This document shows, piece by piece, positions 54,933 through 64,000 of a stretch of DNA of 64,000 nt (position 1 is the stretch's first letter; each line of letters opens with the position of its first letter). The position numbers and the translations under genes are program-made. The stretch spans positions 62,001-126,000 of the forward strand of contig CAVSDW010000012.1 of the NCBI GenBank assembly GCA_963726665.1. Direction: 5' to 3'. The DNA comes from RPQJ01 sp963726665. GTDB taxonomy: Bacteria > Pseudomonadota > Gammaproteobacteria > Steroidobacterales > Steroidobacteraceae. Under the pieces are notes generated by a model that worked only from the letters and a program-made list of their open reading frames with translations, was not told the DNA's origin and did not search any database.

Positions 54933-55763
54933 ATGACCCTGCCGCTGGCAGACATCGGACTCAACCTCGCCCACGACAGCTTCGACCACGACCGCGACGA
55001 AGTGATCGCCGCGGCGGTGGCGGCCGGCGTGTGCCACATGGTAGTCACGGGAAGCACGCTCGAGAGTACGCGCGCCGCCATCGAACTCGTCCGGACCGCA
55101 CCGGCCATGTTCCGCGCAACGGCCGGCATACACCCTCACCATGCTCGGGAGTTTCACGACACGGAGGTCGCGGAACTGCGCGCATTGATGCTGGCGCCCG
55201 AGGTCGGCGCGGCCGGCGAATGCGGGCTCGACTACTTCCGTAATTTCTCGCCGCACGCAGACCAGGAACGCGTGTTCCGAGTCCAGCTCGAGCTCGCGGT
55301 CGAAACAGGCAAGCCGGTGTTCCTGCACCAGCGGGATGCCCACGACGCATTCGCGGCGATACTGCAGGATTACCTGCCGCGCCTTGCGGGGGGCGTGGCG
55401 CACTGCTTCACCGGGGACGAGCGTGAACTGCGCGAATACCTGTCGATGGGGCTCTCGATAGGCGTCACGGGCTGGATCTGCGACGAGCGCCGCGGCCAGC
55501 ACCTTCGAGAGCTCGTCCGGCTCATTCCGCTCGACCGGCTGATGCTGGAAACCGACGCGCCATACCTCCTGCCTCGCGACCTCGTGCCGCGACCGAAGTC
55601 CCGCCGCAACGAGCCTCGTCACCTGGCACACATCCTCGAAGTCGTGTCGGCCTTGCGCGGCGAGCCGCCCTCTCTCGTCGCGGCCGCAACGACACGCAAC
55701 GCCCTCGCTTTTTTCGGCTTTCCGGCACGGGCGCAGCCTGCAAGTGCCACTCAATTACTTTAG
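54933..55763 (+). CDS. tatD: 3'-5' DNA/RNA exonuclease TatD
   Basis: A metal-dependent TIM-barrel nuclease with exonuclease activity, linked in E. coli to DNA repair under oxidative stress. The ATG at 54933 gives 276 residues aligning end to end with E. coli TatD (LADIGLNLAHDSFDHDRDEV at the start). Metal ligands are in ATAGIHPHHAREF near 63-75, GAAGECGLDYFRNFS near 91-105, FLHQRDAHDAF, HCFTGDERE and LETDAPYLLPRDL near 207-219. The first position of the usual HxH is Leu-Asn, as in true TatD rather than the YcfH/TatD-like group. It diverges from the export operon. Confidence 0.95.
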   Translation: MTLPLADIGLNLAHDSFDHDRDEVIAAAVAAGVCHMVVTGSTLESTRAAIELVRTAPAMFRATAGIHPHHAREFHDTEVAELRALMLAPEVGAAGECGLDYFRNFSPHADQERVFRVQLELAVETGKPVFLHQRDAHDAFAAILQDYLPRLAGGVAHCFTGDERELREYLSMGLSIGVTGWICDERRGQHLRELVRLIPLDRLMLETDAPYLLPRDLVPRPKSRRNEPRHLAHILEVVSALRGEPPSLVAAATTRNALAFFGFPARAQPASATQLL

Positions 55764-55796
55764 AATCGCATTGTAAATAGTTGATTTAATAGGCGT

Positions 55797-57206
55797 ATGG
55801 ACCACAACAAAGCGCGTGCCCTGATCGATTCGGCCTGGGACGATTCCATCGTCCCGGCACTCATGGATTACATCCGGATCCCCAACAAGTCGCCGACCTT
55901 CGATGCCGACTGGGAGGCCCGCGGCCACATGGAGGCTGCCGTGCAGCTCATGAGCCGGTGGTGCGAGAGCAACGCGCCCGCAGGCGCGCGGGTCGAGGTG
56001 CTCAGGCTGGCCGGGCGCACGCCGCTCCTTTTCGTCGACGTCCCGGGTCAAGTGGACGACTGCGTCCTGATGTACGGTCACCTGGACAAGCAGCCGGAGT
56101 TCACGGGCTGGTCCAGCGGACTCGAACCCTGGACGCCGGTCCTGCGCGACGGAAAGCTGTATGGCCGCGGTGGGGCGGACGATGGCTATGCCATCTTCGC
56201 GTCGCTGACCGCGATCCGTGCCCTTCGCGACCAGGGCATTCCGCACGCCCGCTGCGTGATCCTGATCGAGGCCAGCGAAGAGAGTGGCAGCCCCGACCTC
56301 GTGCATCACCTGGCGGTGCTCGGCGAGCGGCTCGGTACGCCCACGCTCGTCGTGTGTCTCGACGCCGAGTGCGGCAACTACGAGCAGCTCTGGTGCACGA
56401 CCTCGCTCAGGGGCAATGTGATCGCCACGCTGCGAGCGGAAGTCCTGACCGAAGGTGTCCACTCGGGCACGGCCAGCGGCGTCGTTCCCTCGAGCTTCCG
56501 CGTGATCCGCGAACTCCTCGCCCGCGTCGAGGATGCAAGTTCCGGCGCGATCCTGGTCGAAGAGCTGAACGTGCCGATTCCGAAGGAGCGGCGGATGCAG
56601 GCCCGCGCCGCGGCCGATGCCCTCGGCAGCTCCGTGTTCGAGAAGTTTCCGTTCCCGCCCGGCATGCGGGCGATTTCAAACGACCCCTACGAACTGCTGC
56701 TGAACAACACCTGGCGGCCGACGCTGTGCGTCACCGGCGCGGATGGCATTCCCGCCTGCAGCGCCGCCGGCAACACGCTGCGGCCCCAGACGACGCTCAC
56801 GCTCTCGTTCCGGCTTGCACCGACGATGGCACCCCACCTCGCCGCCGAGGCCTTGCGTGCTGCGCTCCTGCGCGATCCGCCCTACGGCGCGCGCGTCACG
56901 CTGGACGTGGAATCCGCGATGGGCGGCTGGGATGCACCCGCCGTCGCCCCGTGGCTCGAGGCCTCGATGCACGCGGCCTCACGCGAATTCTTCGGGCGCG
57001 ATGCGATGTACATGGGAACCGGCGGGAGCATTCCGTTCATGGGCTTGCTCGGCGAGAAATTCCCGGGCACGCAGTTCCTGGTGACGGGCCTGCTCGGCCC
57101 GCAGTCGAACGCTCACGGGCCGAACGAATTCCTGCACCTCGCCACGGCGAAGCACCTGACCGCCTGCGTGGCGCGGGTGATCGCCGATCACGCCGCCCGG
57201 AAATAG
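55797..57206 (+). CDS. M20 family metallopeptidase (dipeptidase-like)
   Basis: A cytoplasmic di-zinc peptidase of 469 residues. Metal and catalytic sites are LMYGHLDKQPEFTGW near 96-110, YGRGGADDGYAIFASL near 127-142 with the bridging Asp, IEASEESGSPDL near 165-176 with the catalytic Glu pair, and GPNEFLHLATAKHL with the final ligand region near the C-terminus. The lid domain lies at about 200-320. Relatives are carnosinase/CNDP-type dipeptidases that trim short peptides. It begins 33 bases after tatD and ends TAG directly before a palindromic repeat. Confidence 0.92.
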   Translation: MDHNKARALIDSAWDDSIVPALMDYIRIPNKSPTFDADWEARGHMEAAVQLMSRWCESNAPAGARVEVLRLAGRTPLLFVDVPGQVDDCVLMYGHLDKQPEFTGWSSGLEPWTPVLRDGKLYGRGGADDGYAIFASLTAIRALRDQGIPHARCVILIEASEESGSPDLVHHLAVLGERLGTPTLVVCLDAECGNYEQLWCTTSLRGNVIATLRAEVLTEGVHSGTASGVVPSSFRVIRELLARVEDASSGAILVEELNVPIPKERRMQARAAADALGSSVFEKFPFPPGMRAISNDPYELLLNNTWRPTLCVTGADGIPACSAAGNTLRPQTTLTLSFRLAPTMAPHLAAEALRAALLRDPPYGARVTLDVESAMGGWDAPAVAPWLEASMHAASREFFGRDAMYMGTGGSIPFMGLLGEKFPGTQFLVTGLLGPQSNAHGPNEFLHLATAKHLTACVARVIADHAARK

Positions 57207-57207
57207 C

Positions 57208-57264
57208 GGGAAAAGGGGACATTCTCCGTTTCCGTCGTGGAAACGGAGAATGTCCCCTTTTCCC
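57208..57264. repeat. Palindromic GGGGACATTC repeat between convergent genes
   Basis: GGGAAAAGGGGACATTCTCC...GTTTCC is followed by its exact complement, giving a perfect inverted repeat of about 26 bases around GTCGT. It fills the whole gap between the M20 gene (stop TAG 57204-57206) and the convergent NERD gene, whose TAG stop (57264-57266, minus strand) shares its last base pair. It belongs to the same family as the copies at 2331, 5714 and 15701. Confidence 0.9.
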
Positions 57265-57848
57265 TATGCCGACAGGGGGTTCGGCTGGGCGGCCTTCTTG
57301 ACCTGGTCCCACACCGGGGCGAACGCCGCCGCAGCTCCGCCCGGGATGCGTTCCACGGCCGGGAATTCATCCTGGAGTGCGTCGAGCCGCAACACCACGT
57401 CCGGCCGTCCCTTCGGAAAATCGCCGCGCATGGAGAACACGATACGGCCCTCCACCGGCACATCTCCGGCGAGGTGGCGCACGGCGGCCATGCGGTCGTA
57501 CAGCATCGGCAGCGGGTTCGTGAACGTGAAGTGCCGCTTCGGCCCGAAGACCGACCATTGCTCCATTTTCTCGCCCGCGAAGATCACTCCCGGGACATCG
57601 AACAGGTCGATCACCAGCAACCCGCGCTGCGTGAGCAGCAGGTAGTTGACGTGTATCTGTTCGCCCGTGCCGGTCGGCACCAGCACGTTGCGCAGCTCCT
57701 CGAACGCGACCGAGGAGATCACGTTGTCGATGGCGCGACGCGCCCGACGCTGCTGGATCGCTTCCCTGGCGAAGTACACGCCGACGGCGACAACCGCGAG
57801 CGCGAGCAGCACCCAGAGCCAGACTGGCAGGCCGAGAAACAGGTTCAT
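57264..57848 (-). CDS. NERD-domain membrane protein
   Basis: A 194-residue protein with one N-terminal membrane helix (LFLGLPVWLWVLLALAVVAV near 3-22) and a cytoplasmic NERD domain (nuclease-related). VLVPTGTGEQIHVNYLLLTQ near 63-82 and GLLVIDLFDVPGVIFAGEKM near 84-103 are the conserved core. FTFTNPLPMLYDRMAAVRHL follows. NERD proteins are predicted to process nucleic acid; none of the catalytic claims is proven here. The start at 57848 overlaps the thrC stop by four bases, so it is the last gene of the threonine operon transcript, without an obvious link to threonine. Confidence 0.85.
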   Translation of the reverse strand: MNLFLGLPVWLWVLLALAVVAVGVYFAREAIQQRRARRAIDNVISSVAFEELRNVLVPTGTGEQIHVNYLLLTQRGLLVIDLFDVPGVIFAGEKMEQWSVFGPKRHFTFTNPLPMLYDRMAAVRHLAGDVPVEGRIVFSMRGDFPKGRPDVVLRLDALQDEFPAVERIPGGAAAAFAPVWDQVKKAAQPNPLSA

Positions 57849-59149
57849 GTTGTCCCCGTGAGCACTTGACGCAAGTCGTCGAGACGCGGCTCGACGATCG
57901 ACTGGACCGACGGCAATTCGAGCAGCGCCGCGAGCGCCGGTGGAACCGGCACCGTCGTACCGATCAACGGCTCGACGATGTCGTTGAACTTGGCGGGATG
58001 CGCCGTGGCCACGAGCACCCAGCGCTTTCGCTGGTTCGCGGGACCCAGGCGACGGTAGACGCATGCGGCGGTCGCGGTGTGCGGGCACCACGTCTGCCCC
58101 AGTGCGGCGTGATCGCGGCGGATCGTCTCGCGGATCTCCTCGTCGCTCACCGACTGCGCCGACAGGCGCCCGCCCAGTCCGCCCCCGTCCGGGAACAGCC
58201 AGCGCAGGCGCTCCATGTTGCTCGGATTGCCCACGTCCATGGCGGACGCGAGGGTCGCCACACTCGCGCGCGGCCGCCACTCGCCGGTCCGCAGGAATTC
58301 CGTGACCGTCGCATTGGCGTTGGTTGCCAGCACGATCTCGCCGATGGGGAGCCCGATCTCCCGTGCCCAGACGCAGGCGAGCGCGTTGCCGAGATTGCCG
58401 GTGGGAATGATGAAGTTCGGGGGCTGTCCGTCCGCCCGTGCCAGTTCGAGGCTGGACCGGGCGTAATAGACCATCTGCGGCAGCAGGCGCCCGACGTTGA
58501 TGCTGTTGGCCGAAGAAAGCTGCAGGTCGCGTGCGAGTTCGGGATCCACGAACGCGTCCTTCACCATTCGCTGGCAGTCGTCGAACGTCCCGTTGACCGC
58601 CAGCGTGCGGACGTTTCGTCCCCAGCACGCAAGCTGCTTCTCCTGCCGAGCCGACACGAGTCCACGCGGGTAGAGCACGACGACGTCCACCCAGGGACGG
58701 TCGTAGAACGCCGAGGCCACCGCGCCACCCGTGTCGCCGGAGGTCGCCACCAGGATCGTGAGGCGCCGCGGATCCTTGCGCGGGATCCGCTCGAGAGACG
58801 CCGCAAGAAACCTCGCGCCGAAATCCTTGAAGGCGGCCGTCGGGCCGTGGAAGAGTTCGAGCACGGACAGTGGGCCTTCGGCCCCGCCAACCTCGACCAG
58901 TGGCGCAGGAAAGTTGAACGCGTCCCGGGCCGCGGCGGGCAGCACGTCCGCCATGACGTCGCCTTCGGCAAACGGCCGGAGCATCCGCGACGCGAGATCC
59001 GCAAGCGTCGCCGAAGCCGCCAACCCGTCCGCATCCAGTCGCGGCAGCGTCTCCGGAACGTAGAGTCCGCCGTCGCTGGCCAGTCCACGCGCAATGGCTG
59101 CTCCGAGACCCACGGAGTGCGACCCGTCGCGCGTGCTCACGAACTGCAT
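57845..59149 (-). CDS. thrC: Threonine synthase
   Basis: A PLP enzyme converting O-phosphohomoserine to threonine. The ATG at 59149 (MQFVSTRDGSHSVGLGAAIA) gives 434 residues, near the usual length. The PLP lysine is in FHGPTAAFKDFGARFLAASL near residue 110. ILVATSGDTGGAVASAFYDR near 133-152 and FIIPTGNLGNALACVWAREI near 247-266 bind the phosphate and cofactor. The start overlaps the thrB stop (TGATG), so thrB and thrC are coupled. The gene order thrA-thrB-thrC matches enteric bacteria. Confidence 0.96.
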   Translation of the reverse strand: MQFVSTRDGSHSVGLGAAIARGLASDGGLYVPETLPRLDADGLAASATLADLASRMLRPFAEGDVMADVLPAAARDAFNFPAPLVEVGGAEGPLSVLELFHGPTAAFKDFGARFLAASLERIPRKDPRRLTILVATSGDTGGAVASAFYDRPWVDVVVLYPRGLVSARQEKQLACWGRNVRTLAVNGTFDDCQRMVKDAFVDPELARDLQLSSANSINVGRLLPQMVYYARSSLELARADGQPPNFIIPTGNLGNALACVWAREIGLPIGEIVLATNANATVTEFLRTGEWRPRASVATLASAMDVGNPSNMERLRWLFPDGGGLGGRLSAQSVSDEEIRETIRRDHAALGQTWCPHTATAACVYRRLGPANQRKRWVLVATAHPAKFNDIVEPLIGTTVPVPPALAALLELPSVQSIVEPRLDDLRQVLTGTT

Positions 59150-60090
59150 CAGTCGCCCACCACCCGGGCGCCTTCGCGACCGATGTCGGACACCCAGCTG
59201 TCGGTTTCGAGACCGTGCTTGCGGAATGCGGCGACCATCTCCGCGCGGACGTTCTCCGCATCGGCCGCCTCGGCCCAGGCGAAGACCGTGGGACCGGCGC
59301 CGGAGATCGAGGCGCCGATGGCCCCGGCCGCGAGCGCGCCCTGCTTCACGTCCACGAACCCCGGGATCAGCACCTGGCGTTGCGGCTCGATCACGACGTC
59401 CTGCAGCGACTCCCGCATCAGCGCCAGGTCCGAGGTGTAGCAGGCTGCGAGGAAGCCGGCGAGGTTGGCCTGCTGCCAGATGACGTCCGACAGCTCCACG
59501 GTCCTGCGCAGGATGGCTCGCGCCTCGCGGGTCGCGAGCACCATGTGCGGGTGCACGATCACGCAGCGCACGCTGTCGGGCACCGGGATCTGCTTCACGA
59601 ATGGATTGTCGATGCCGACCGTGAGCACGAGCCCGCCGTAGAGGGACGGCGCGATGTTGTCCACGTGCACCGATCCGCTCGCCACCGCCTCGCCCTGCAT
59701 GGCGAACTTGAGCAATCGCGTCCGCTCGAGCGGCTGATCCACGAGCGCTGCGGCAGCCACCACGGCAGCGACCGCGGATGCGGCCGAGCCACCGAGTCCC
59801 GACCCGAGCGGAATCCCCTTCTCGATGTAGAGTTCGAAGCCGAATGGCAGGTCGAGCTCCCGCTGCATCGCCAGTGCCGCCATGCCCGCGGTGTTCTTTT
59901 CCGCTGCAAGCGGCAGGTCCTGCACCACGCCCGTGATCGAGCGGATCACCACGCCGCGCCCGGCGCAACGCACCGCCCTGACACGATCGCCAAGGGCGGC
60001 CACTGCCTGCCCCAGGATGTCGAATCCCACGGCGACGTTGCCGATGCTCGCGGGAGCGAATGCGGTCGCGCTGGCGCGCGCCTCGGTCAC
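59149..60090 (-). CDS. thrB: Homoserine kinase
   Basis: A GHMP-family kinase that phosphorylates homoserine. The 313 residues begin at a GTG (60088-60090), overlapping the thrA TGA. The ATP-binding GHMP motif is IPLGSGLGGSAASAVAAVVA near 91-110. The N-terminal APASIGNVAVGFDILGQAVA near 12-31 binds substrate, and the C-terminal GAIGASISGAGPTVFAWAEA near 256-275 is motif 3. It belongs to the ThrB GHMP type rather than the choline-kinase-like type found in Pseudomonas. Confidence 0.95.
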   Translation of the reverse strand: MTEARASATAFAPASIGNVAVGFDILGQAVAALGDRVRAVRCAGRGVVIRSITGVVQDLPLAAEKNTAGMAALAMQRELDLPFGFELYIEKGIPLGSGLGGSAASAVAAVVAAAALVDQPLERTRLLKFAMQGEAVASGSVHVDNIAPSLYGGLVLTVGIDNPFVKQIPVPDSVRCVIVHPHMVLATREARAILRRTVELSDVIWQQANLAGFLAACYTSDLALMRESLQDVVIEPQRQVLIPGFVDVKQGALAAGAIGASISGAGPTVFAWAEAADAENVRAEMVAAFRKHGLETDSWVSDIGREGARVVGD

Positions 60091-62562
60091 AACTTGGCCC
60101 CGAGGTAGGCGCAGACGCGCAGCAGGTCGGCGAACACCCCGGCCGCGGTCACGGCCGGCCCGGCGCCCGGACCCTGCACGATGAGCGGGTTCTTGTCATA
60201 GCGGGCCGTCTGGAACCGCACGATGTTGTCGGTGAGCGCGATGTTCGCGAACGGATGCGAGGTCGGCAGTTCCACGACGCCGACCTGCGCGCGCCCGTCC
60301 ACACCCACCGAACCGACGTAGCGCAGCACCTGGCCGCGCGCCTGCGCCGCCCTGAGTCGCGCGAGCATCGGCTCGTCGAACTCCGCGAGCCGCTCCAGGA
60401 ATTCATCGATGCCGCAACCTGCGAGTTCGGGCGGCACGAGGCTCCCGACCACGACGTCCGCCATTTCGAGACGCAGCCCCATCTCGCGTCCGAGGATGAT
60501 GAGCTTGCGTGCCACGTCCATGCCCGAAAGGTCGTCGCGCGGGTCGGGCTCCGTGTAGCCGAGCGACTTCGCCTGCCTCACGACCGCGGAGAAGTCCTGG
60601 CTGCCGTCCCAGGTATTGAAGAGGTAGGCGAGCGTGCCGGAGAACATGCCCTCGATGCGGCGGATCTCGTCGCCCGTCTCGCGCAGGTCACGCAGGGTCT
60701 GGATCACCGGCAGGCCGGCGCCGACCGTGGCCTCGTAGAGGTAGTGCGAACCCGCGCCGCGGCGCGCCTCGCGCAGGCGCTCGTAGTAGTCGTAACCCGC
60801 ACTGTTCGCCTTCTTGTTCGGCGTGACGATGTGGATGCCCTCGGACAGCCAGTGCGCGTAATGGCTCGCGACCTCGGCGCTTGCGCTGCAGTCGATGATC
60901 ACGGCGTGCGGGAACTGGTCCGCGTGGACGTGATCGGCGAAGCGCTCGAGGTCCACGGGCCCCTCGCCCGCCGCGTACTCGTCACGCCAGTGCTTGAGGT
61001 CCACGGCGCCCTGCGTGAGACGCATGGATTTCGAGCCGGCGATGCCACGCACGCGCAGGTCGATCTTGAAGTCCCGCCGCAGGCGCTCGACCTGCGAGGC
61101 GATCTGTTCGAGGAGCGCGCCGCCGACGAGCCCCGGCCCGATGAGCCCGATCGAGACGGTGTGGGCGGACAGGTAGAAGCTCGAGTGCACTGCACGCAGC
61201 GCACGCGCGCTGCCGCGGCCGTCGATCACCACCGAGATGTTGCGCTCCGAGGCTCCCTGTGCGATCGCGCGGACGTTCACGCCGGCCGTGCTCAGCGCGC
61301 CGAAGACCTGTGCGGCGACACCGTGTGCACCGGCCATCCCGTCGCCCACGACCGCGAGGATGCTGCAGCCGCGGTTGACCTCGATGCTCTGGATCTGGCC
61401 CTCGCGCAATTCCGGGTCGAACGCGCGTCGCACCACGCGCTCGGCTCGCTCTGCCTCGACCTCCGGCACCGCGAAGCAGATCGAATGCTCGGAACTGCCC
61501 TGGGAGATGAGGATCACGGAGATCCCCTCCTCGCGCAGCGCGCCGAACAGGCGATGGGCCGTGCCGGGCACGCCGATCATGCCGGCGCCCTCGAGGTTCA
61601 CGAGCGCGATCTTCTCGACCGTCGTGATGCCCTTGACCAGCGGACTTGGCGCCGTGCGGTCCTGGATCACCGTGCCGGCCTTCTCGGGCGCGAACGTGTT
61701 GCGGATCCAGATCGGGATGCGCTTCTGGACGGCGGGCGCCATGGTCTGCGGGTGGATCACCTTGGCGCCGAAGTAGGCGAGTTCCATGGCCTCGTTGTAG
61801 GAGAGCGCATCGATGACCTGCGCTTCCGGCACGAGGCGCGGATCGGCGCTCAGCACGCCATCCACGTCCGTCCAGATCACGATCTCGCCGGCGTCGAGCA
61901 GCGAGCCGAAGATCGAAGCCGAGTAGTCGCTGCCGTTGCGCCCGAGTGTGGTCTGAAGTCCCTGGGTGTCGGTGGCGATGAAACCGGTGATCACCAGTGT
62001 GCCCGCGAAATCCGGCGAGACCTGCGAGTGCAGGTGCTCGCGGGACTGCTCCCAGCGGATTGCCGGGCCGAGCGGTCCCCACTCGACCAGCAGCACCTTG
62101 CGCGCGTCCAGCCACTGGACCCGTCCGCTCGTCGCGCCGCGTCCGCGGAGCAGCCGCTCGAAGATCCGCGTGGACCAGATCTCCCCGTAACCGGAGATCA
62201 GGTCGCGAAGCGTGGTCGAGGCCGAGCGCACCAGTCGGACCGCCTGGAGGATGCCGGCGATGTCCTGGCAGTCATGGTCGAGCTGCACGACGAAATCGTC
62301 GTAGCTGGCCCCGTCCAGCAGCTCCCGGGCGATGCCCACGTGCCGCAGCCGCAGGTCTTCGATCCGGTCCTCCAGGGCCGGGTCCTGATGCTCGGCCGAA
62401 GCCACCAGGGCCAGGAGGGCGTCGGTAACACCCCGGCAGGCGGAAAGGACGACCGCCTTCCGCGCGGCAGGATCGTCCTCGACAATCTTGTGCGACTTTG
62501 CGCATGCAGGCCGCGTCCGCGACGCTCGACCCGCCGAACTTATGGACTTTCCATGCTTCCAC
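60087..62562 (-). CDS. thrA: Bifunctional aspartokinase / homoserine dehydrogenase, one apparent frameshift
   Basis: It catalyses the first and third steps from aspartate to homoserine. The likely start is GTG at 62560-62562, nine bases after GGAG (an ATG five codons upstream is an alternative): MEAWKVHKFGGSSVADAACM. The frame shifts near 62490 (one extra base in GTCGCACAAGATTG) and continues IVEDDPAARKAVVLSACRGV. After removing it the protein has 824 residues, like E. coli ThrA. The aspartokinase domain includes FIATDTQGLQTTLGRNGSDY, two ACT domains follow (VALVNLEGAGMIGVPGTAHR), then homoserine dehydrogenase with IGLIGPGLVGGALLEQIASQ and GGVG-like NAD binding. Threonine feedback is expected for this fused type. 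First gene of the thr operon; no leader-peptide attenuator was found upstream. Confidence 0.94.
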
Positions 62563-62714
62563 GATGTCTCGCTCCATTGCGGCCGCCCACGCAGGCACGC
62601 CGACCGATCGCTGGCAGGCGACGGGTCAGGCCGGGCGCGGTCTGACGGGGGACACCTCGTTTTCGGTGCGAGGAACTGTATCTTCTTGCAGCGCGGCAGG
62701 CAAACTAGGCACCG

Positions 62715-63332
62715 ATGAACGAGCTCGTCTGCCCCGGACTCCACACGGCCATACTCGCGGCCGGGCCCTCCACCCGTTTCGGCAGCCCGAAGCAGCTGAT
62801 CCGGCTGGCCGGGACCCCCGTGATGCACTGGGCCGTCTCCAACGCCGCCCGTGCGGCGGGCCCGTCGGTCAGCGTGGTGCTCGGTGCCGGAGCAGGCGAC
62901 ATCGCACCCCTGCTCCGACGTTCCGGGGCCTCTGTGGTCCTCAACAGGGGCTGGCGCGAGGGGCTGGCGAGCTCCGTCCGTTCGGCCGTGAGTTCGCTGC
63001 CACCGGGCTCGGAAGGGCTGCTGCTCACCCTCGCCGACCAGGTGGCCGTCACCGCCGACGACCTCAGGCGCCTCGTGGTCGCATGGCGGCGCCACCCCGT
63101 GCTGATTGCGGCAGCACTTTACGACGGCGCAGCCGGCCTTCCTGCGATCTTCCCCGGCTGGGCGTTCCCGGACCTGCTGGCGCTGCGCGGCGAGAGCGAC
63201 CCGAAGATCGTGATTCGCCGCCACACGGACCGCGTGGTGCGCGTCCCCACGCCTTCCGCCGCGCTCGACGTCAACACCCCGGAAGACCTGCTGGCGATCG
63301 ACGCACGCGGGCCGGGTCGCGCCGAAACCTGA
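62715..63332 (+). CDS. MobA-like NTP transferase (molybdenum cofactor cytidylyltransferase-like)
   Basis: A 205-residue nucleotidyltransferase. The signature ILAAGPSTRFGSPKQLIRLA near 13-32 corresponds to LAAGxSxRxGxxK. TLADQVAVTADDLRRLV near 105-121 is the metal-binding part, and AALYDGAAGLPAIFPGWAFP near 133-152 and TPSAALDVNTPEDL near the end are typical of MocA/YgfJ relatives. These add CMP to molybdopterin for xanthine-dehydrogenase-type enzymes, or activate other phosphates. No molybdoenzyme genes are in view, so the substrate stays open. It diverges from thrA. Confidence 0.85.
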   Translation: MNELVCPGLHTAILAAGPSTRFGSPKQLIRLAGTPVMHWAVSNAARAAGPSVSVVLGAGAGDIAPLLRRSGASVVLNRGWREGLASSVRSAVSSLPPGSEGLLLTLADQVAVTADDLRRLVVAWRRHPVLIAAALYDGAAGLPAIFPGWAFPDLLALRGESDPKIVIRRHTDRVVRVPTPSAALDVNTPEDLLAIDARGPGRAET

Positions 63333-63464
63333 ATCGACTTATCATTCCCCGCGCGAATCGCGGCCCGTTTGAGAAACGCGTCGTGATTCTGGAAGGGCGC
63401 GGTCGTAGGCCGACGCCACCCCGCCTACACTCGGACCCGTTCCTGACACCTGGAGATGCCGCTC

Positions 63465-64000
63465 ATGCGTCGAGTTCCGATCCTGGCCTGCCTCATGTTC
63501 ACCGCGTTCGTGTCCTGCCCCGCACAGGCGAGCGCGGGTGCCGTGACTGACCTGTACCGCGGTGGTGCTTTCGGCCTGCCCTGGAACGCGCAGAAGGATG
63601 CCATCCAGGCGAAGTATCCGGGTGGGCAATGGGATGCGGACGACAAGGGACACCCGCGTTATTGCGCCCCCAGCAAGCAGACGCTGCTCAAGCTGCCGCG
63701 CGCCGCACCAGAGCCGCGAGGTGTGTTTCCTCATCGGTACCGACGGCACCCTCGCCAGCGCCACGGCGGTCATGGAGCCCACACTGATGTCGCTGCTCGC
63801 GATCGTGAATCGTTGCCGCACGACTTTCGGCGACTTCGACTCCGTCGTTCGCGACCAGCTGGCGATCCAGTCTCGCTCCACCGCCATGCTGTGGACCAAG
63901 GACCGCCCCTACGTCGTCCGGGTCAAGAGCGAGAACGACCCTGACGGCCGTCCTCTGATCGTGACCTACACGGTCGCCGACGAAGCGAATCTCTACACGG
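63465..64000 (+). CDS. Secreted protein of unknown function, partial, with one apparent frameshift
   Basis: The ATG at 63465 is about eight bases after TGGAG and opens a signal peptide (MRRVPILACLMFTAFVSCPA, cleavage near QASA). The mature part starts with GAFGLPWNAQKDAIQAKYPG. The frame breaks near 63700 (one extra base in GCCGCGCGCCGCACC) and continues HQSREVCFLIGTDGTLASAT, then SLLAIVNRCRTTFGDFDSVV, to the window edge. Without the break it is one open frame to 64000. The LPWNAQKDAIQAKYP segment recalls small periplasmic proteins of unknown function. The rest lies outside the window. Confidence 0.7.

Noticed and set aside
62563..62714. Threonine attenuator leader before thrA
   Set aside because: No short frame rich in Thr/Ile codons and no terminator-antiterminator pair could be found in the gap to the divergent gene.

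Overview
The window is a stretch of a high-GC gammaproteobacterial chromosome, either an isolate or a metagenome bin. The gene order is the evidence. The block thrS-infC-rpmI-rplT-pheS-pheT, the block gyrA-serC-serA-pheA-aroA-cmk-rpsA-ihfB-lapA-lapB, the diverging amidohydrolase-ubiG-phosphatase-yciK cluster and the block scpA-scpB-rluB are arranged much as in Pseudomonas and the Xanthomonas/Nevskia/Steroidobacter side of the class. No rRNA, prophage, insertion sequence or CRISPR array was seen.

Layout. 1-5558 (minus): translation operon thrS, infC (non-canonical ATC start), rpmI, rplT, pheS and the start of pheT. 5585-9190: tRNA-Val, uvrB (minus), an aspartate aminotransferase (plus) and tRNA-Asn. 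9341-15139 (minus): a secreted protein, a damaged outer-membrane barrel gene, a gabT-like aminotransferase fused in frame to a TerC-family membrane protein, and galU. 15264-27601 (minus): comEA-like gene, lapB, lapA, ihfB, rpsA, cmk, aroA, pheA, serA, serC, gyrA. 27758-32515 (plus): a tightly overlapping operon of amidohydrolase, ubiG, phosphoglycolate/MurNAc-6-P phosphatase, rmuC and yciK. 32487-36838 (minus): a divergent RluB-like protein, scpB, scpA, trpS, yciO. 36932-38931 (plus): yciB/ispZ, yciI, bolA and a parvulin lipoprotein, closed by a clear terminator. 39000-43250 is an accessory island (below). 43246-64000 returns to housekeeping: orn, M48 protease, rsgA, etfB-etfA, peroxiredoxin, DAHP synthase, a MacAB-like export operon with a YgjP-type protein, tatD, an M20 peptidase, a NERD protein, the thrA-thrB-thrC operon, a MobA-like nucleotidyltransferase and a partial secreted protein.

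The most unusual region is 39455-43173. A promoter precedes a DUF6502-like gene. That gene is followed on the same strand by a gene built around a 1.2-kb tandem array encoding about 43 copies of the hexapeptide AIIGGD, with a globular C-terminal domain. A second, diverged DUF6502-like gene faces it on the other strand. The hexapeptide fits the left-handed beta-helix consensus. Nine frame-changing indels in the array all fall in the linkers between hexapeptide blocks, and the array is largely free of stop codons in all three forward frames.

Two genome-wide cautions. First, single-base frameshifts interrupt thrS, etfA and thrA (essential or core genes) as well as bolA, the second DUF6502 gene, the barrel gene and the last gene. 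Removing or adding one base restores family-typical lengths, so many are probably sequence errors, mostly one-base insertions. Second, four copies of a palindromic repeat with the core GGGGACA(G/T)TCYCC sit at gene ends, and in three cases supply or abut the TAG stop codon.
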